Part shown: piece after piece, positions 48,311-59,301 of the stretch
How the letters are laid out: the number at the start of each line of letters is the position of its first letter
How positions within the stretch are numbered: position 1 is the first letter of the stretch
DNA from: Gavia stellata
Lineage: Eukaryota; Chordata; Aves; Gaviiformes; Gaviidae
Direction of reading: 5' to 3'
DNA length: 64,000 nt
NCBI RefSeq assembly: GCF_030936135.1
Contig: NC_082611.1
Location: 620,001 to 684,000 of the forward strand
Position numbers and translations under genes: made by a program
Notes under the pieces: model-generated
Told to the model about the DNA's origin: nothing
Databases searched by the model: none
The model's input: the letters and a program-made list of their open reading frames with translations, nothing else

Positions 48311-51300
48311 AAGCCCCGTCCCTGCCTCCCCGCCAGCCAGGAGAGCACAGGGAGGAAGTGTCACACGTGTCGCGGGGACCCTGGCTGCAGACCATCATTT
48401 TGAGGCATTTGAACACACCATTCAACTTCCCCAACCACTCTGTTTCGCTAAACCTCTTCACTTCTAGTTTCTCTGCATTCTGATCTCCTCACGACACATG
48501 CTGCCAATTACTATGCAAAATAATCATGTTAATTTCCAACTCCGTTAGCAAACAGTCAATAAAATCTCCAGCGCTTGCCAAGAGCGGGGGCCCCGGTGCT
48601 GGGAGCACGAGCGCAGCGCTGCCTGCAGAAAGGCTGGGCTGGCAGCGCCGTGGGAGCACAACCGGGAAGGAGCAGGAGAAACCCCGAGTTGCATAGAAGG
48701 AAAATGGCCACGGCCTCGGCAGCAAATGGGTTCTGTACCGTGAGCAGCCTCATTCCAACTGGCAGTGCCGTGATGTGCCATGGGAGTGCCTACCTCTGCG
48801 CTGTCCTGCCCGAGGTAGCCGTCCCGGCACACCACGTCCCACCGCAGCTCTCATGCTGCCATCGCAGGGCCAACCTGAGCTTCTGCCTGCCCTGGTTCCC
48901 CGCTGCCAGAGAGGAGGTCCACGGGTCTGATCCCGAAAGTGGGCACTGCATTCCCACAAACTTTCCAAGAGGAAACATTTCTCCTTCTGTATTTGAAAGT
49001 TTCCTGAAATTTTCCAGCAAATTGGGGTTACAGTAATGCAGAGTTGGGGTCAGCCCATCCTGCGCCCAAGGCAGATGTGCAGTCCTGCCACGGCACACAG
49101 TGGTACAAGGGAATTAATCACCGTGGCTAAGCTCCTTTCCTCCACTGTCTCACAGCTAATTCTACTTATTAAGTGGAGTGCTTTCCTTGCACTTGGTGGG
49201 GTCCGCAGCCATTTCAGATAAGATGGAGCCTGGATCAATGCTGTTTGACAGGCTATGCACTCCCAGCCAGCCTGTTCACGGGGCCTCAGGGCACCGCCGG
49301 GTGTTTGCAGCGCCCCGACCCCTGATCAAGGAACACGGCACAGCGTGTGCCCTGGAGAGCACTCCTGCCCAGTGAGGAGGGCATCTTCCCAGAGCCAAAT
49401 AACCCAAATGTCCCTGGTGCACGGCAGGGAGGGAGGTCTCCAGTGCGGCAGGGCCGGCGCGGCTCTGCACTGCCCTGCTGACACGGCTTACCTGCTCTGC
49501 TCTCCCTGCACAGCTCCTGCTGGGAAGGCGCCAGCCTCCCAGGGGAACTTGTTCTCGTTGCCAGGAACAATAAACCCCAACACTGCCCCAGTCCTTCCGG
49601 AAAGGCCACTATTTCTGTTTGACTCCCTGCCCTCCGAGAGGCTTTGCCACAGAGGACTCTCGATGGCTCTGCCCTTTTATTGCTGCACTTAGCATGGGAC
49701 AAAGCCGCCTGCACATTCAACACTTAGGGCATCGCAGGTAATCCCATTAGATGTTTCTGTGTTCTCTGACAGGTCACAAATACTTTGCTCTCAGGAAGAG
49801 CTGGCTCTGCTGGCTCCAGCTAGCAATGCTCAGTTCAAATCTGGTCACCGCTGCCTGTGGGCAGGCGCTCACACAGCATCCCAGCCAGCAGTGGACTCAG
49901 TAGCAGGGAGAGGGCAGGGGAGCCACGGCCACTCTGAGCACACATGCTGGCCAGCCAGGCCACCAGACACCCAGCGGGGCAGGGGTGCCCTTCCCAAAAG
50001 CCACCAAAGCCCCAGGCACTAACGGTGACCCCGCTGCTGACTGGCTGCTGAGCCGCTTGGTCCCAGCAGCAGCTCCCTTACCCAGCAAAGGGCAGCCCTG
50101 CCAGACCCGGCTCTCTGCCACCTGCCCCGTGCATGCCCTGCACCCCCGGGGAACGGCAGCCTGCAGGGCTGAGTGGCTCTTCCCGCTGTCACCTGGGGCT
50201 TTTCCAGACTCCAAGTATTTGCTGCACCTTCTGCAGCTCACAGGGACAGGCAGTGCTTGCTGGAGGGAGCGGGACAACTTCCCTGCCCGAGATGGAGCTC
50301 CAGGGCAGATCACTCCCCATTGGCTCCAACCTGCTCGGCTGCTGGGCACCGTGGGGATGCTCAGCAGCCTCGCCCTGTGCGGACGCGTTTCAGACCAAAC
50401 GCATCGCCAGTTTGGGAGTGCTTGGGAACCAGTGGTGATGGGTGGTGGTGGTGGCTGCCCTGGGCAACCTCAGGCTCGTATGGAGAGACATCTCCTTCCT
50501 GTCAGAGAAGAAAAAAGTCGTAATCCCCGCTACCTGCTGCTGTGACTTTCTTAGCCATCACACTGGCAGCTTATTTCTACCTGCCCAGGACCTGTTACTG
50601 CTCCAGCAGTGGAGGAGGAAAAGTGGGGCAGCTGGCAGGAAGGCTGTGGGAGCACCTGACGGCTGTCCCCCACTCCCCATCGCTGCAGCCAGACCAGCAG
50701 GACCAGCAGGACGAGTCCTGCGGATCAAAGCCCGAGGCAGGTGCCCATGGGTGAGGCCCCAGCCGCCCTGGGGAGGGGGTGCAGCACCAGCCCTGGGGCT
50801 GCAGGAGGCCCAGGTGGGTTCCAAGAGTGGGAGAGTGGATTTGGGGAGTTGTCACGGCCACGGCATCACTGACTGTCGCACTGGGGACAACCTGGAAGGG
50901 TATGACAGGGCAGGGTGGGGGCTGCTTGCTCTCCGTGTGTGCCAGGAGCAGTGCAGGGTGCGGGTAGGTATCAGCACAGGGGTCAGGTGAGGCCAAGGCA
51001 GGCAAGGGGGTGTCTGCACCACTGTGCGGCCCCACTGCACCCCAGGGCACGTGCACAAAACTCCATCGTGATTCTTAGCTTCTTTGGTAATCAAACCTGG
51101 GGACAACACGTGTCTGAATTCAATGCCTTCCTCCGGATTAGGTCCAGAGCGTACCATACCACCTTGGGGAATGTGTAATGTTTTCCTGTAAATCTACTAA
51201 TTCTTGTTTGTTAGCTAGCGGTGTGACCAGAAATGCCGTGCTCAGTGTGCTCATCTGCTGACAGTGTCTCTGCTTGCTATCTCCATCTCATCTCCTGAGG

Positions 51301-52145
51301 GGTTAAACTGTAATCTTGAGGCTGGGAAATGGTGCATGTTAGGCAAGGTCTGAGGAGCTGAGCCTGGATCCTGGGATGGCTGAGGGAACTGGGGATGCCA
51401 AACAGGCTGTCAGACTCCAAGAGACATGCATGGGGAGACACGTCACCACAAAGGAGCAGTAAATGGTTTCGATATTGTGTTGAAGGTTTAGAATCCTCAT
51501 TTTACAGTAGGGGAAAGTGTTCCTCAGTGTGTTTGCATATGTCTGTATGTCTCTGTCTCTGACGAGAGAGCAAACAGTCCAGCAGCAGCAGTTCCTAGAA
51601 GATGCACGTAGTGAGTGTCCCCAAAGGAGCGTATCCAGCTTTGGGAGGAGTCCCTCCCTGCACCCCTCTTCCTTCCCTTGCCGCTGGCCTGGCGGGTGCG
51701 GAGCTGCAGCCTCCCTCTGCTTTTGCCGCTGGCAGTGCGAGGGGTGGCCCTACAGACCCCAGGCAGCAGGACCTTTTGTGCACCAGGTTGCTTTTAAGCA
51801 CCCAATTAATCCAGCTGGCTCTGACGATTTTCTGGAGAGCGGCTGACCTGCTGGCCTGGGTCTGTGCTGGAGCTGGGGGTCCCTGAGCTCTGTTGCTCCT
51901 GGCCCCAGCGGGGCTGGGGACGATCAGCAGCCGGTGGCTCTTCCTTGCCTTGACACCATCCTTCAGCACAGCCCCCCTGGGAAGCTTCACAGCCACAGCT
52001 CCACGTAGCCATCCTCAGCTGGGCAGCAACAACCTGTGGCGGATGCCCAGCCGCTGCGAGGAGCAAGCCTTCAGCCTGCAAAGGATCCACCCTTTGCAGC
52101 CCAGTTACCAGTTACGCCTCCTACACATCTCCTCTCTATTTACAG
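48311..52145. other. Intronic sequence, GC-rich, nothing recognised
   Basis: Many overlapping frames (up to 186 codons) without recognisable domains. Short simple repeats such as GGTGGTGGTGG near 50440 and GACCAGCAG near 50691. Confidence 0.5.
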
Positions 52146-52318
52146 ACATAAATCCTCGGCGTATCACAAGAAAAGGTTCGGCTTTGCCAGCCAGACTTGT
52201 AAACCACTTTACAGTAGCCCACGATTCTGACATAGACATTTTAATGTGGCACCATTTGTGCGCTGAAGCTATGCCTGAGTCAGCAATTGCCACGCGAACC
52301 CCTTCAGCTCGGGTGTAG
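52146..52318 (+). other. Second exon-like segment, plus strand
   Basis: A good acceptor (pyrimidine tract CTCCTCTCTATTTACAG ending at 52145) precedes about 57 open codons including DINPRRITRKGS and DSDIDILMWHH, ending in TAG at 52316-52318. It is antisense to HS3ST4. No family was recognised, no donor is convincing and no nearby AATAAA was seen. A conserved non-coding element is at least as likely. Confidence 0.18.
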
Positions 52319-52489
52319 CTCGCTGGCTCCTCACCCTGCCTGCCGAACCCCCAGTGCCCTGGCTCAGGACTCCCAGCCAAGCTCCAGATCTGCCCCGCGC
52401 TCCCGGGGAAGCTCAGGCCACGTCAGCAGGAGCAGCCGAGAGAAGCTCCAGGGGCTTTCACCCTGCCCAGGGAGGGGAAAGAGCAACTT

Positions 52490-52850
52490 TTAAAAAGTCA
52501 ATTAGCTCTCTGTCAATTAGCTTACACTGACGAAGGTAATTACCTTATCACAGCACTCCCGCACTCCCGGAGAAGGCAAACCTTCCTCCTCCCTGCCTGG
52601 CACAAGTGATCCCCGCGCTTCACCGCCAGCCCCACCGTCCCCCTCCCTGCGGGGGCGACAGCAGCGCTGCTGATTTCGGTGCCCCCGGCCACGGGCTGCC
52701 CCGGGCACAGCACCAACGTGCCCCAACCCGTGCTGTTCCCCAGCAGATCAGGCTTTCAGCACTTGCAACGACCGGGAAAAGGGTGAAAACCAGAACTGCA
52801 GCACGACTCCACGCTCTGCTCCGCGGCGGCAGCACAAACCCTGCCTGCTG
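52490..52850. promoter_or_regulatory. Homeodomain-type motif cluster next to a CpG patch, candidate regulatory element
   Basis: GTCAATTAGCT occurs twice 15 bp apart (52497-52507 and 52512-52522), followed by a 14-bp perfect palindrome AAGGTAATTACCTT (52533-52546). A CpG-rich stretch (about 52550-52850) follows directly. No coding frame was recognised. Confidence 0.4.
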
Positions 52851-54343
52851 CTGGCGAGGGGGGGCTCACGGCAGCTCTGGATCAGGCCTGGACGCAGACT
52901 GTGCTGAGCCTCTTGCTCCCACCCCTGGTTCTGCTCCGTGCCGGTGCTCGTTTCTCTCCTGCTTTTCTACAGATGCTTCTCCACGCCCTCCCCAAGGGCT
53001 GCTGTCCCACAGCCTGCGGCTTAAGGGGCTCTGGGTGAGGAGAGGGAGGGATACGCTGGGTGCTCCCAGCTCCCAGCGGGATGCAGTGCCTTATGCTGGT
53101 CGGCAGTGCCTGGTGAGCTCTTCTTTGGTGTCTGGCAAACGCCGCTGTCTCCCAGGCTGCTCCCTGCAGTGACGGCTTGGCAGACTCACCACAGAAAGAG
53201 TCCCAAGTTCAGGAGCTCCATCTCCAGAGGAAGGCGTTCTCCTCGCGGCAGCTTGCCTTGCAACATGTGTGGCCAAGCAGCGTATCGCAGGCATGTCAGG
53301 ATAGGAAATCTCCATAAAAAACCTCCATAAAAAATAAAACAAAATAAAAAGGTTCCATTATAATCCTGTTAATGCATCTCCATACAGGTTGGTACGTCCT
53401 GAAGAACTCTTCCCAATAAAGAAATCAATTTAGTATTCGGCTTTCTTCCTGTGGTGCATATTGAAGTGGGATTTGACAATGATGGAAAACAGATTTGTGT
53501 TAAATACTGCCAATAATGTCTCATAGCTCAAGGTTACAGCTTCTTGTGAGCGACAGACGCTCGTAATCCAACGCATTGAAAATACTGCACTCCACTATCA
53601 ATTATCTGGAGTTATTAGGTTTTAAAATAAACTGCACATCCGGACTTCAGGCCACACGTTTATTTTACATTTTCCTTGCAGTTGCTTCACCCTGTTCTAG
53701 GCTTTCTGAGGCCGTCTGCTGCCAGCCCTTGCAAAGCACAGGGCTGCTCTGTGGCGCAGCTGGGTCCGGCTCCTGCTGCAGACCCACCCCAGCCTGTGGC
53801 CCCAGAAACCCACTCGGTGCAGAGTCTGCATCCTCGGTGCCCCCGGATTTCAGACTTGGATGGAGCTCCAGACTTCAGAGAGGCTTACAGCAGACAGGTA
53901 ATTTCTTGAGCCTCTTCTGTTTGGCTAAACACAAACCACAGGTTTCAGATTCACCAGGTTAGTTGGTAATTTCAAACAACTGTTTTTCTTCCTCTGGTTT
54001 CTCAGAAGCCCGCAGCAAAGCAGTTTGCTTTGTGTCCTAAATCCCGGCTTTGATGCTTGACAAAAGCTTTCTTTTCCTTGATAAACAGGAATTAAGCTAA
54101 ACATTAATGGACCCTTTTTTTCTCACTTGAGAAGGCAGGGGAGCCTTGCAGGGGAGTCAGAAGACCTTTCGGAGCATCTTCTTGTTTTGAGGCTGCGGAA
54201 GTATCAGCCGAGCTGGCGTCTGCCCCTGTGAGCTCCCCCTACCAAGGAAATGCCCAGACAGAAGCACGAAGCGACACCGGTCTCACAGCAGCCAGGTGAC
54301 AGCATTGCACATCTGCTGCCAAGGGGTGTGCGGGGAGCTTGGT
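52851..54343. other. Intronic sequence left of the solo LTR
   Basis: AT-rich at about 53320-53670 with a CCATAAAAAA doublet (53311-53334), otherwise mixed. No retroviral internal sequence. Confidence 0.45.
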
Positions 54344-54348
54344 TTCAG
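54344..54348. repeat. Left target-site duplication of the solo LTR (TTCAG)
   Basis: Identical to 54969-54973 and immediately adjacent to the TG terminus. An intact duplication means both LTR ends are original and fixes the integration point. Confidence 0.85.
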
Positions 54349-54395
54349 TGTGCTGGTTTTGGCTGGGATGGGGTTAACTTTCTTCATAGCAGCTA

Positions 54396-54439
54396 GTATG
54401 GGGCTGTGTTTTGGATTGTATGGGGCTGTGTTTTGGATT
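54396..54439 (+). repeat. Perfect 22-bp tandem duplication inside the LTR U3
   Basis: Two identical 22-bp copies, 54396-54417 and 54418-54439, each beginning GTATGGGGCTG. My recollection of related bird LTRs is that they carry one copy, so this looks like a duplication private to this copy or its subfamily. Confidence 0.9.
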
Positions 54440-54644
54440 TGGGCTGGAAACAGTGTTGATAAAGCAGGAATGTTTTAGTTACTGCTGAGCAGGGCTCACA
54501 CAGCACCAAGGCCTTTTCTGCTCCTCACCCCACCCCACCAGCGAGTGGGCTGGGGGTGGACGGGAAGTTGGGAGGGGACACAGCCGGGACAGCTGACCCC
54601 AACTGACCAAAGGGATATTCCATACCATATGACATCATGCTCAG

Positions 54645-54653
54645 TATATAAAG
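54645..54653 (+). promoter_or_regulatory. TATA box of the LTR promoter
   Basis: TATATAAAG lies about 300 bp into the LTR, 8 bp downstream of a CRE-like TGACATCA (54630-54637). It would place a start site near 54675 and drive transcription on the plus strand, antisense to the surrounding intron. Confidence 0.7.
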
Positions 54654-54836
54654 CCGGGGGAGGAAGAAGGAAGGTGGGGACATTCGGAGTAATGGCGTTT
54701 GTCTTCCCGAGCAACCGCTACGCGTGATAGAGCCCTGCTTCCCTGCAGAGAGCTGAACACCTGCCTGCCGACGGGAAGTGGTGAATTAATTCCTTCTTTC
54801 GCTTTGCTTCTCCGCGCGGTGTTCTTTGCTCTACCT

Positions 54837-54842
54837 ATTAAA
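54837..54842 (+). terminator. LTR polyadenylation signal ATTAAA
   Basis: This is the only close match to the AATAAA hexamer between the LTR TATA box and its 3' end, with a T-rich stretch right after it. It is the standard R/U5 signal position. Confidence 0.6.
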
Positions 54843-54968
54843 CTGTTTTTATCTCAGCCCACGAGTTTTCTCACTTTTACTCTTCTGGTTCTCTTCCCCA
54901 CCCCACCTGGGGGGAGTGAGCGAGCGGCTGTGTGGTGCTTAGTTGCCAGCTGGGCTTAAACCACGACA

Positions 54969-54973
54969 TTCAG
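54969..54973. repeat. Right target-site duplication of the solo LTR (TTCAG)
   Basis: Identical to 54344-54348, directly after the CA terminus. Confidence 0.85.
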
Positions 54974-56073
54974 CAATGCCACAAGGAAAAACGGGACAAT
55001 CTGGGAAATGCAGAGCGGGCTGGATTTCAGCCCCTGCTTGGGGATGCACAGCATTACGTGTCTGCAGAGGAGGTACTGCTAAATGCCCGGGAGCAAAATC
55101 AACAACCAGAGCTGGGGAAACAGAGACATAACTGACAGGTTCATCTGACAGGTAGGAAGTGCCAAATGCATGCACGCTTGGGTAGTGGGGCCAAGGAATC
55201 TGGACCCCTATGCACTCACCGCTAGACATCTTCCCAGTCATTTTGTACCCTAACTTGCAAGTCAATAAAGCCATACAGAAGCCGTGTCCCATTTTTGGAT
55301 TGCATTTTTGAAACAGAGTTCCCTGGAACAAGGAGTCTGTGGTATGAGTCCTTATGAACATCACTTCACCCATGCAATGGCAGCAAAGTCAACCAGCTGT
55401 GGAAGAGATTACAAGGGTGAGCAAAAGGCTTGAGCTAGTCCAGTCTGGCTGTGAGGTGATCACAAACTGAGGCACAGCCAAATCTTTTGCAGACCACAAA
55501 GACATTCACTGGTCCTACAAAACCCAGGATAACAGTGAATATTCTTGAGTTCTGTCTATCAGCACTTCATTAAGCAATTACAGATCCACAGACATTTCTC
55601 TTCTGTAAAGCATTCTTGCATCAATGGCAACAGCCTGCAAATATTCTAGAAGCGTAAACAGAGTAATTAATCAGGGTGCTGTAATGGCAAGAAATTAACA
55701 TAAGGAAAACACAGACTGAATATCAGAGAAAGTTTTCTGGCAGCAAACCATGTTAATCAGAGAATTGCCATCCCAGGGAAAGGGGGAAACTCCACGGCAT
55801 GATACAGGTCAGACATCCTGGCAAATATCCCAGAGGGAATGCACAAATGCTGGCTTGTGAGATGGACAGGATGACCTGATGGATGACTTGCTTTTCCTAA
55901 TATCAATCACTGAGTGATTTCTAATGATGATTCACTACTCTGGGTAAAGGCGCATTCATTCACGCCTTGCCTGACAAGGCAGCAACATACTCACCGAGGT
56001 CTCTCCCGCTTTGTGAGAGCATTTGCTACCCAGGTCTCTCCATGCTCATTCTGCTGCCCTCCCACAGACTGGG

Positions 56074-56119
56074 CTTTGCAGCAGGTTATTTCTTTGCAGC
56101 CGGTTATTTCTTTGCAGCA
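56074..56119. repeat. 18-bp tandem repeat, about 2.5 units
   Basis: Full units at 56084-56101 and 56102-56119 (GGTTATTTCTTTGCAGCM), preceded by a half unit CTTTGCAGCA at 56074-56083. Confidence 0.9.
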
Positions 56120-58360
56120 CGCAGTCCCTGTGCACATGCCATCAACCTGCGGACTCCCCAGTGTGCAGGACTGTCCCAGAGCATGTTGGCCGCTGTTTGC
56201 CGAACCCAAGAGGAGCGAGGCGCTGCCAGCACTGGTTTCTGGTGGACTGGCCGCTCCCAGGCTGAGCATGGCAAATCCTGTCCGTAGCTGAGCACCAGAG
56301 CTTGCACCCACTGCAGCCCCCTTGCCCGGGGATACAGCCCCTGTACAGGTGCAGACTGCAGCACAGGGAGCTGCCTGGGAGGGCACTAGAACTGCCAGTA
56401 GTGGGCCCTTGGAATTGCCAGTCCCACAGAAGAAAAACAGTTTAATAGTTTGGATTGCTCTTTGCACATATGTTAATATTTTGGGGCAGAAACAGGGGTA
56501 ATTGCAATTCCACGGAGGAGTTACAGATGCAGCCTTGCCTGGGAGCGGAAGCTCACAGACAGTGTGGTGGGACAGGACTGGTTCCAGGCAGACCATGTGT
56601 CTGCCTGACAGCTACCCAGAGCATCCCGCAGCTCCGCATCAGAGACCCGCTCCTGCATGGCAGCTGTAAGCAGGAACGCTAGGCTCTAGACAGCCTTTGA
56701 AAGAGGAGAAACCGCAAGGTGAAGGAATAAAATTACCCCAAGTCATAAATTCTACTTTTACAGCAGCTTTCCCAGAAATTTGAGCACACTGTAGTGAGTG
56801 CAAGAGCACTGCTGTCCCTGCACTGACCTCCTCCTAGGAGACCCCTGTAGACACAGTGAATCCCATTGCTGAACTCACAGATCTCAGCTGAGGTTGAAAC
56901 CCACTGGTCGTGGTACCCCACCTCTTCCCTGCTCATGTCATCTGCACAGCTCTGACCGTGCTGTGCAAAGCCTGCTTGCTACCCGCCATCATGCGCTTAG
57001 TGCATTTTTCAAGATAACAAAACATGTCCGATGTTCCTCCCAGCCTTCCTTTAACCAGAGACTCCTCTGTCCTGCGCTGCGGTGCCTGTATGTGGGAGAG
57101 CCAGAGCCCCCCGTTTCCAGGTGTGCTCTGCAATCATGGAAACCAAAAAAGCGCTCTATAGCCGTGGCAAAGAAATTAATCGAAAGGGTTGGGACATATT
57201 CAGCTGCTGCCACCTGCTCCCTCCACACCTCCAGAAGGCTGTGCCCTACCTGTTGTGATGCTGAGGTCGAAAGCAAAGACGACACCAGCTGATTTTACAG
57301 CACAAGCCAGGAACTCAGTGTAGTAACAAGTGTCACTAACACAGTCTTGGACAGCGCCTTGTGCAGCTGCAATGGATGGCAAGGTTACCTTTACCTGCCA
57401 TCACAGGGGAGGCAGCCGCTTGTAGGACGCGTCCCCTCGAACACTGACAGATCATTTGCTCCGTGCGTCCTGTTGCAAACAGATGTCTCTGTGCAACAGA
57501 GCAGCCACCCGAATGCTAAAGCAGTTTGTTCCCGGCGCTCCATAAAGATGTTATATTTGTTCCCAGAAGTTAATCTTTAAAGATTTTTAGAGCGATCAAT
57601 AACCAGTGGATGTATGCAGAGCACTCTGGAGCGGCATCCAGGAGCACCTCCCAGTGCAACAAGCACCTGTGCTGAGCCCAGTGCTGGCTGGTGGTGGCTG
57701 ACCCCCGCAGCTCGGGGCTGGGGGGCACCACGGCACTGGAGGGTTCGGGGGACTGGGATGCTGAGTCCCAAGGCACTGGAGGCTCTTGGCACCGAGCCCG
57801 GGTGCCATCGGGGGACCACTAAGCCAGACCAGCAGCAGCGGAGGTTCCCAGGGTACACCAAGTCCTGACGGCACGGGACTGTAGCTGGCGGCACACCGAG
57901 CCCCAGCTGCACCAGGGTTCCTGCACGCCCATCATGAGCTGCAGGCACTGGCTGCTGCCCGCTTCCTGGGAAGGCTGTGGGCACACAGACATCTGCGAGG
58001 AGCAAGGGGAAGTTCAGCTTCAATCTGGCAGGCAGATTAGCAGGGACAGGAGTGTTCAATGCCAAGAAATTGGAAAACCACTTCATTTGCGTTGGGCAAA
58101 CAGCGTGATGCTGGGCTGTGCTGCTGGCGGGGACGATGCGTGCTGAACGAAACATGCCTGTTTCCGCAGACCGCATGGTGCATCCTGGTCCCACAGTGAC
58201 TGCTGGAAAACCGGGTGCCTTTGCAGGCACAGGTAATGCCTCATCACCCTCACAGAGCCCCCCCAGGCACTTCCTTGGGCCCCTGCTCTTCTCCTCTTGA
58301 GCAGCAACCAGCCCAGCTGCCCCTCGTTCCCCGCTCCAGCCCTGCGCTGGCTCCCCAGGC

Positions 58361-58400
58361 CCGGGGAGGGCTGGGTGCTGCCGGGGAGGGCTGGGTGCTG
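58361..58400. repeat. Perfect 20-bp tandem duplication
   Basis: CCGGGGAGGGCTGGGTGCTG occurs twice head to tail, in a GC-rich stretch. Simple replication slippage is sufficient to explain it. Confidence 0.93.
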
Positions 58401-59158
58401 CCTGCCCGGGCACTTGCCCCAGGGGCTGTTTCGGACCCAAGCCGCCCCTCGCTTCAGCATGTGGTGCTGGAAGAAAGCCAGGACGTCAGCATCAGCGTTT
58501 CAGGAAAACACCCCAGGTCCCAGCAAACCCCCTCCCACTCTCTGAGAATAATTTCCATATTCATGAGTCTTATCACTCCCTTCAAGCTGCTGTGTGAACG
58601 CAAGCAATTCAAAAAAGCAGCACCACACAAAGACAGATTTTGAAGCCGTCAGGGAATCAGTAATATAGTTTCTCAAAGACTCACTCACCCCTGCGCCTGT
58701 CCTGCCTGATTTAAGCTTGTGCTCCAGCACTGCTAGTCCCAAGGTGATGACTTAGTCCCAGCAAGGCCAGTGCAGGTCTAACATCCCTCGCGGCACTTCG
58801 CCTTTAGCAGCTGGCACAGGGATAAGTCCTTGCACTGCCTGCAGAGTGGGGCACTCGGACTTCCCACAGGCACCGTACCCATGAGGGCTGGCTCCGCACT
58901 AGAGGGAGGGTGGAAGCAGGCTCCTGGTGAAGTGCTGGAGGTGACCCGTGCCAGGGCGTGCGCCGGCTGAGGCAGAGCTGGAGCAAGCCTCCAGGTTGCC
59001 AGATCAATGCTGTGACCAGGTACAAGCTACTGCAACCAGCCAGCCCGTGGCTGGCCTGCTTGGGCAGCACTCCCAGGCCGGGATGGCCACACAGCCTTTG
59101 CTGTTTGCTGCTTTCAGCCCTGCTGGAGTGTTGCATTTAGCATTTTATTAAGGAGAGC

Positions 59159-59301
59159 CATTATCATTTGAAAAAACATTCCAGAGTTTGTCAGTGCTTA
59201 TCCTTGTCTGACTCCACAAAGCTTGTTCATGCTTTTATCTCCTGCAGACTAGATTACAGTAATGCCTTGCAGCTTGCCGGCTTGCCAGGAGGACTGATTA
59301 C
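59159..59301 (+). mobile_element. Ancient LINE (L2/CR1 clade) reverse-transcriptase fragment
   Basis: Translation on the plus strand gives HLKKHSRV (starting at 59165), then SLSDSTKLVHAFISCRLDYS, then NALQLAGLP. This matches the C-terminal RT region of L2/CR1-clade LINEs, whose typical form is '...LVHAFI.SRLDYCNALL.GLP'. There is no in-frame stop over about 47 codons. Both ends fade into unrelated sequence, so the copy is a short relic. Assignment to L2 rather than CR1 is a judgement from memory of the consensus. Confidence 0.75.

Larger units (their letters stand above)
54349..54968 (+). mobile_element. Solo LTR of an endogenous retrovirus (ERVL-like, avian)
   Basis: The element runs from TGTGCTGG to CCACGACA (TG...CA ends) and is flanked by a perfect 5-bp target-site duplication TTCAG (54344-54348 and 54969-54973). 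Inside are a CRE-like TGACATCA at 54630-54637, a TATA box TATATAAAG at 54645-54653 and an ATTAAA polyadenylation signal at 54837-54842. These give a U3-R-U5 order read on the plus strand, antisense to HS3ST4. No retroviral gag, pol or env sequence lies on either side, so it is a solo LTR left by recombination between two LTRs. A 5-bp duplication is typical of ERVL-type elements. I recognise the sequence as a widespread bird LTR, but the exact family name needs a repeat-library match. Confidence 0.92.
54974..59158. other. Intronic sequence right of the solo LTR, nothing recognised
   Basis: No retroviral internal sequence. A 287-codon minus-strand frame (57577-58440) is Pro/Ala/Gly-rich with no domain. 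AT-rich at about 55560-55760. Confidence 0.45.

Noticed and set aside
57577..58440. 287-codon open frame, minus strand
   Set aside because: Low-complexity composition, no family resemblance, and includes the 20-bp slippage repeat. Treated as a chance frame.
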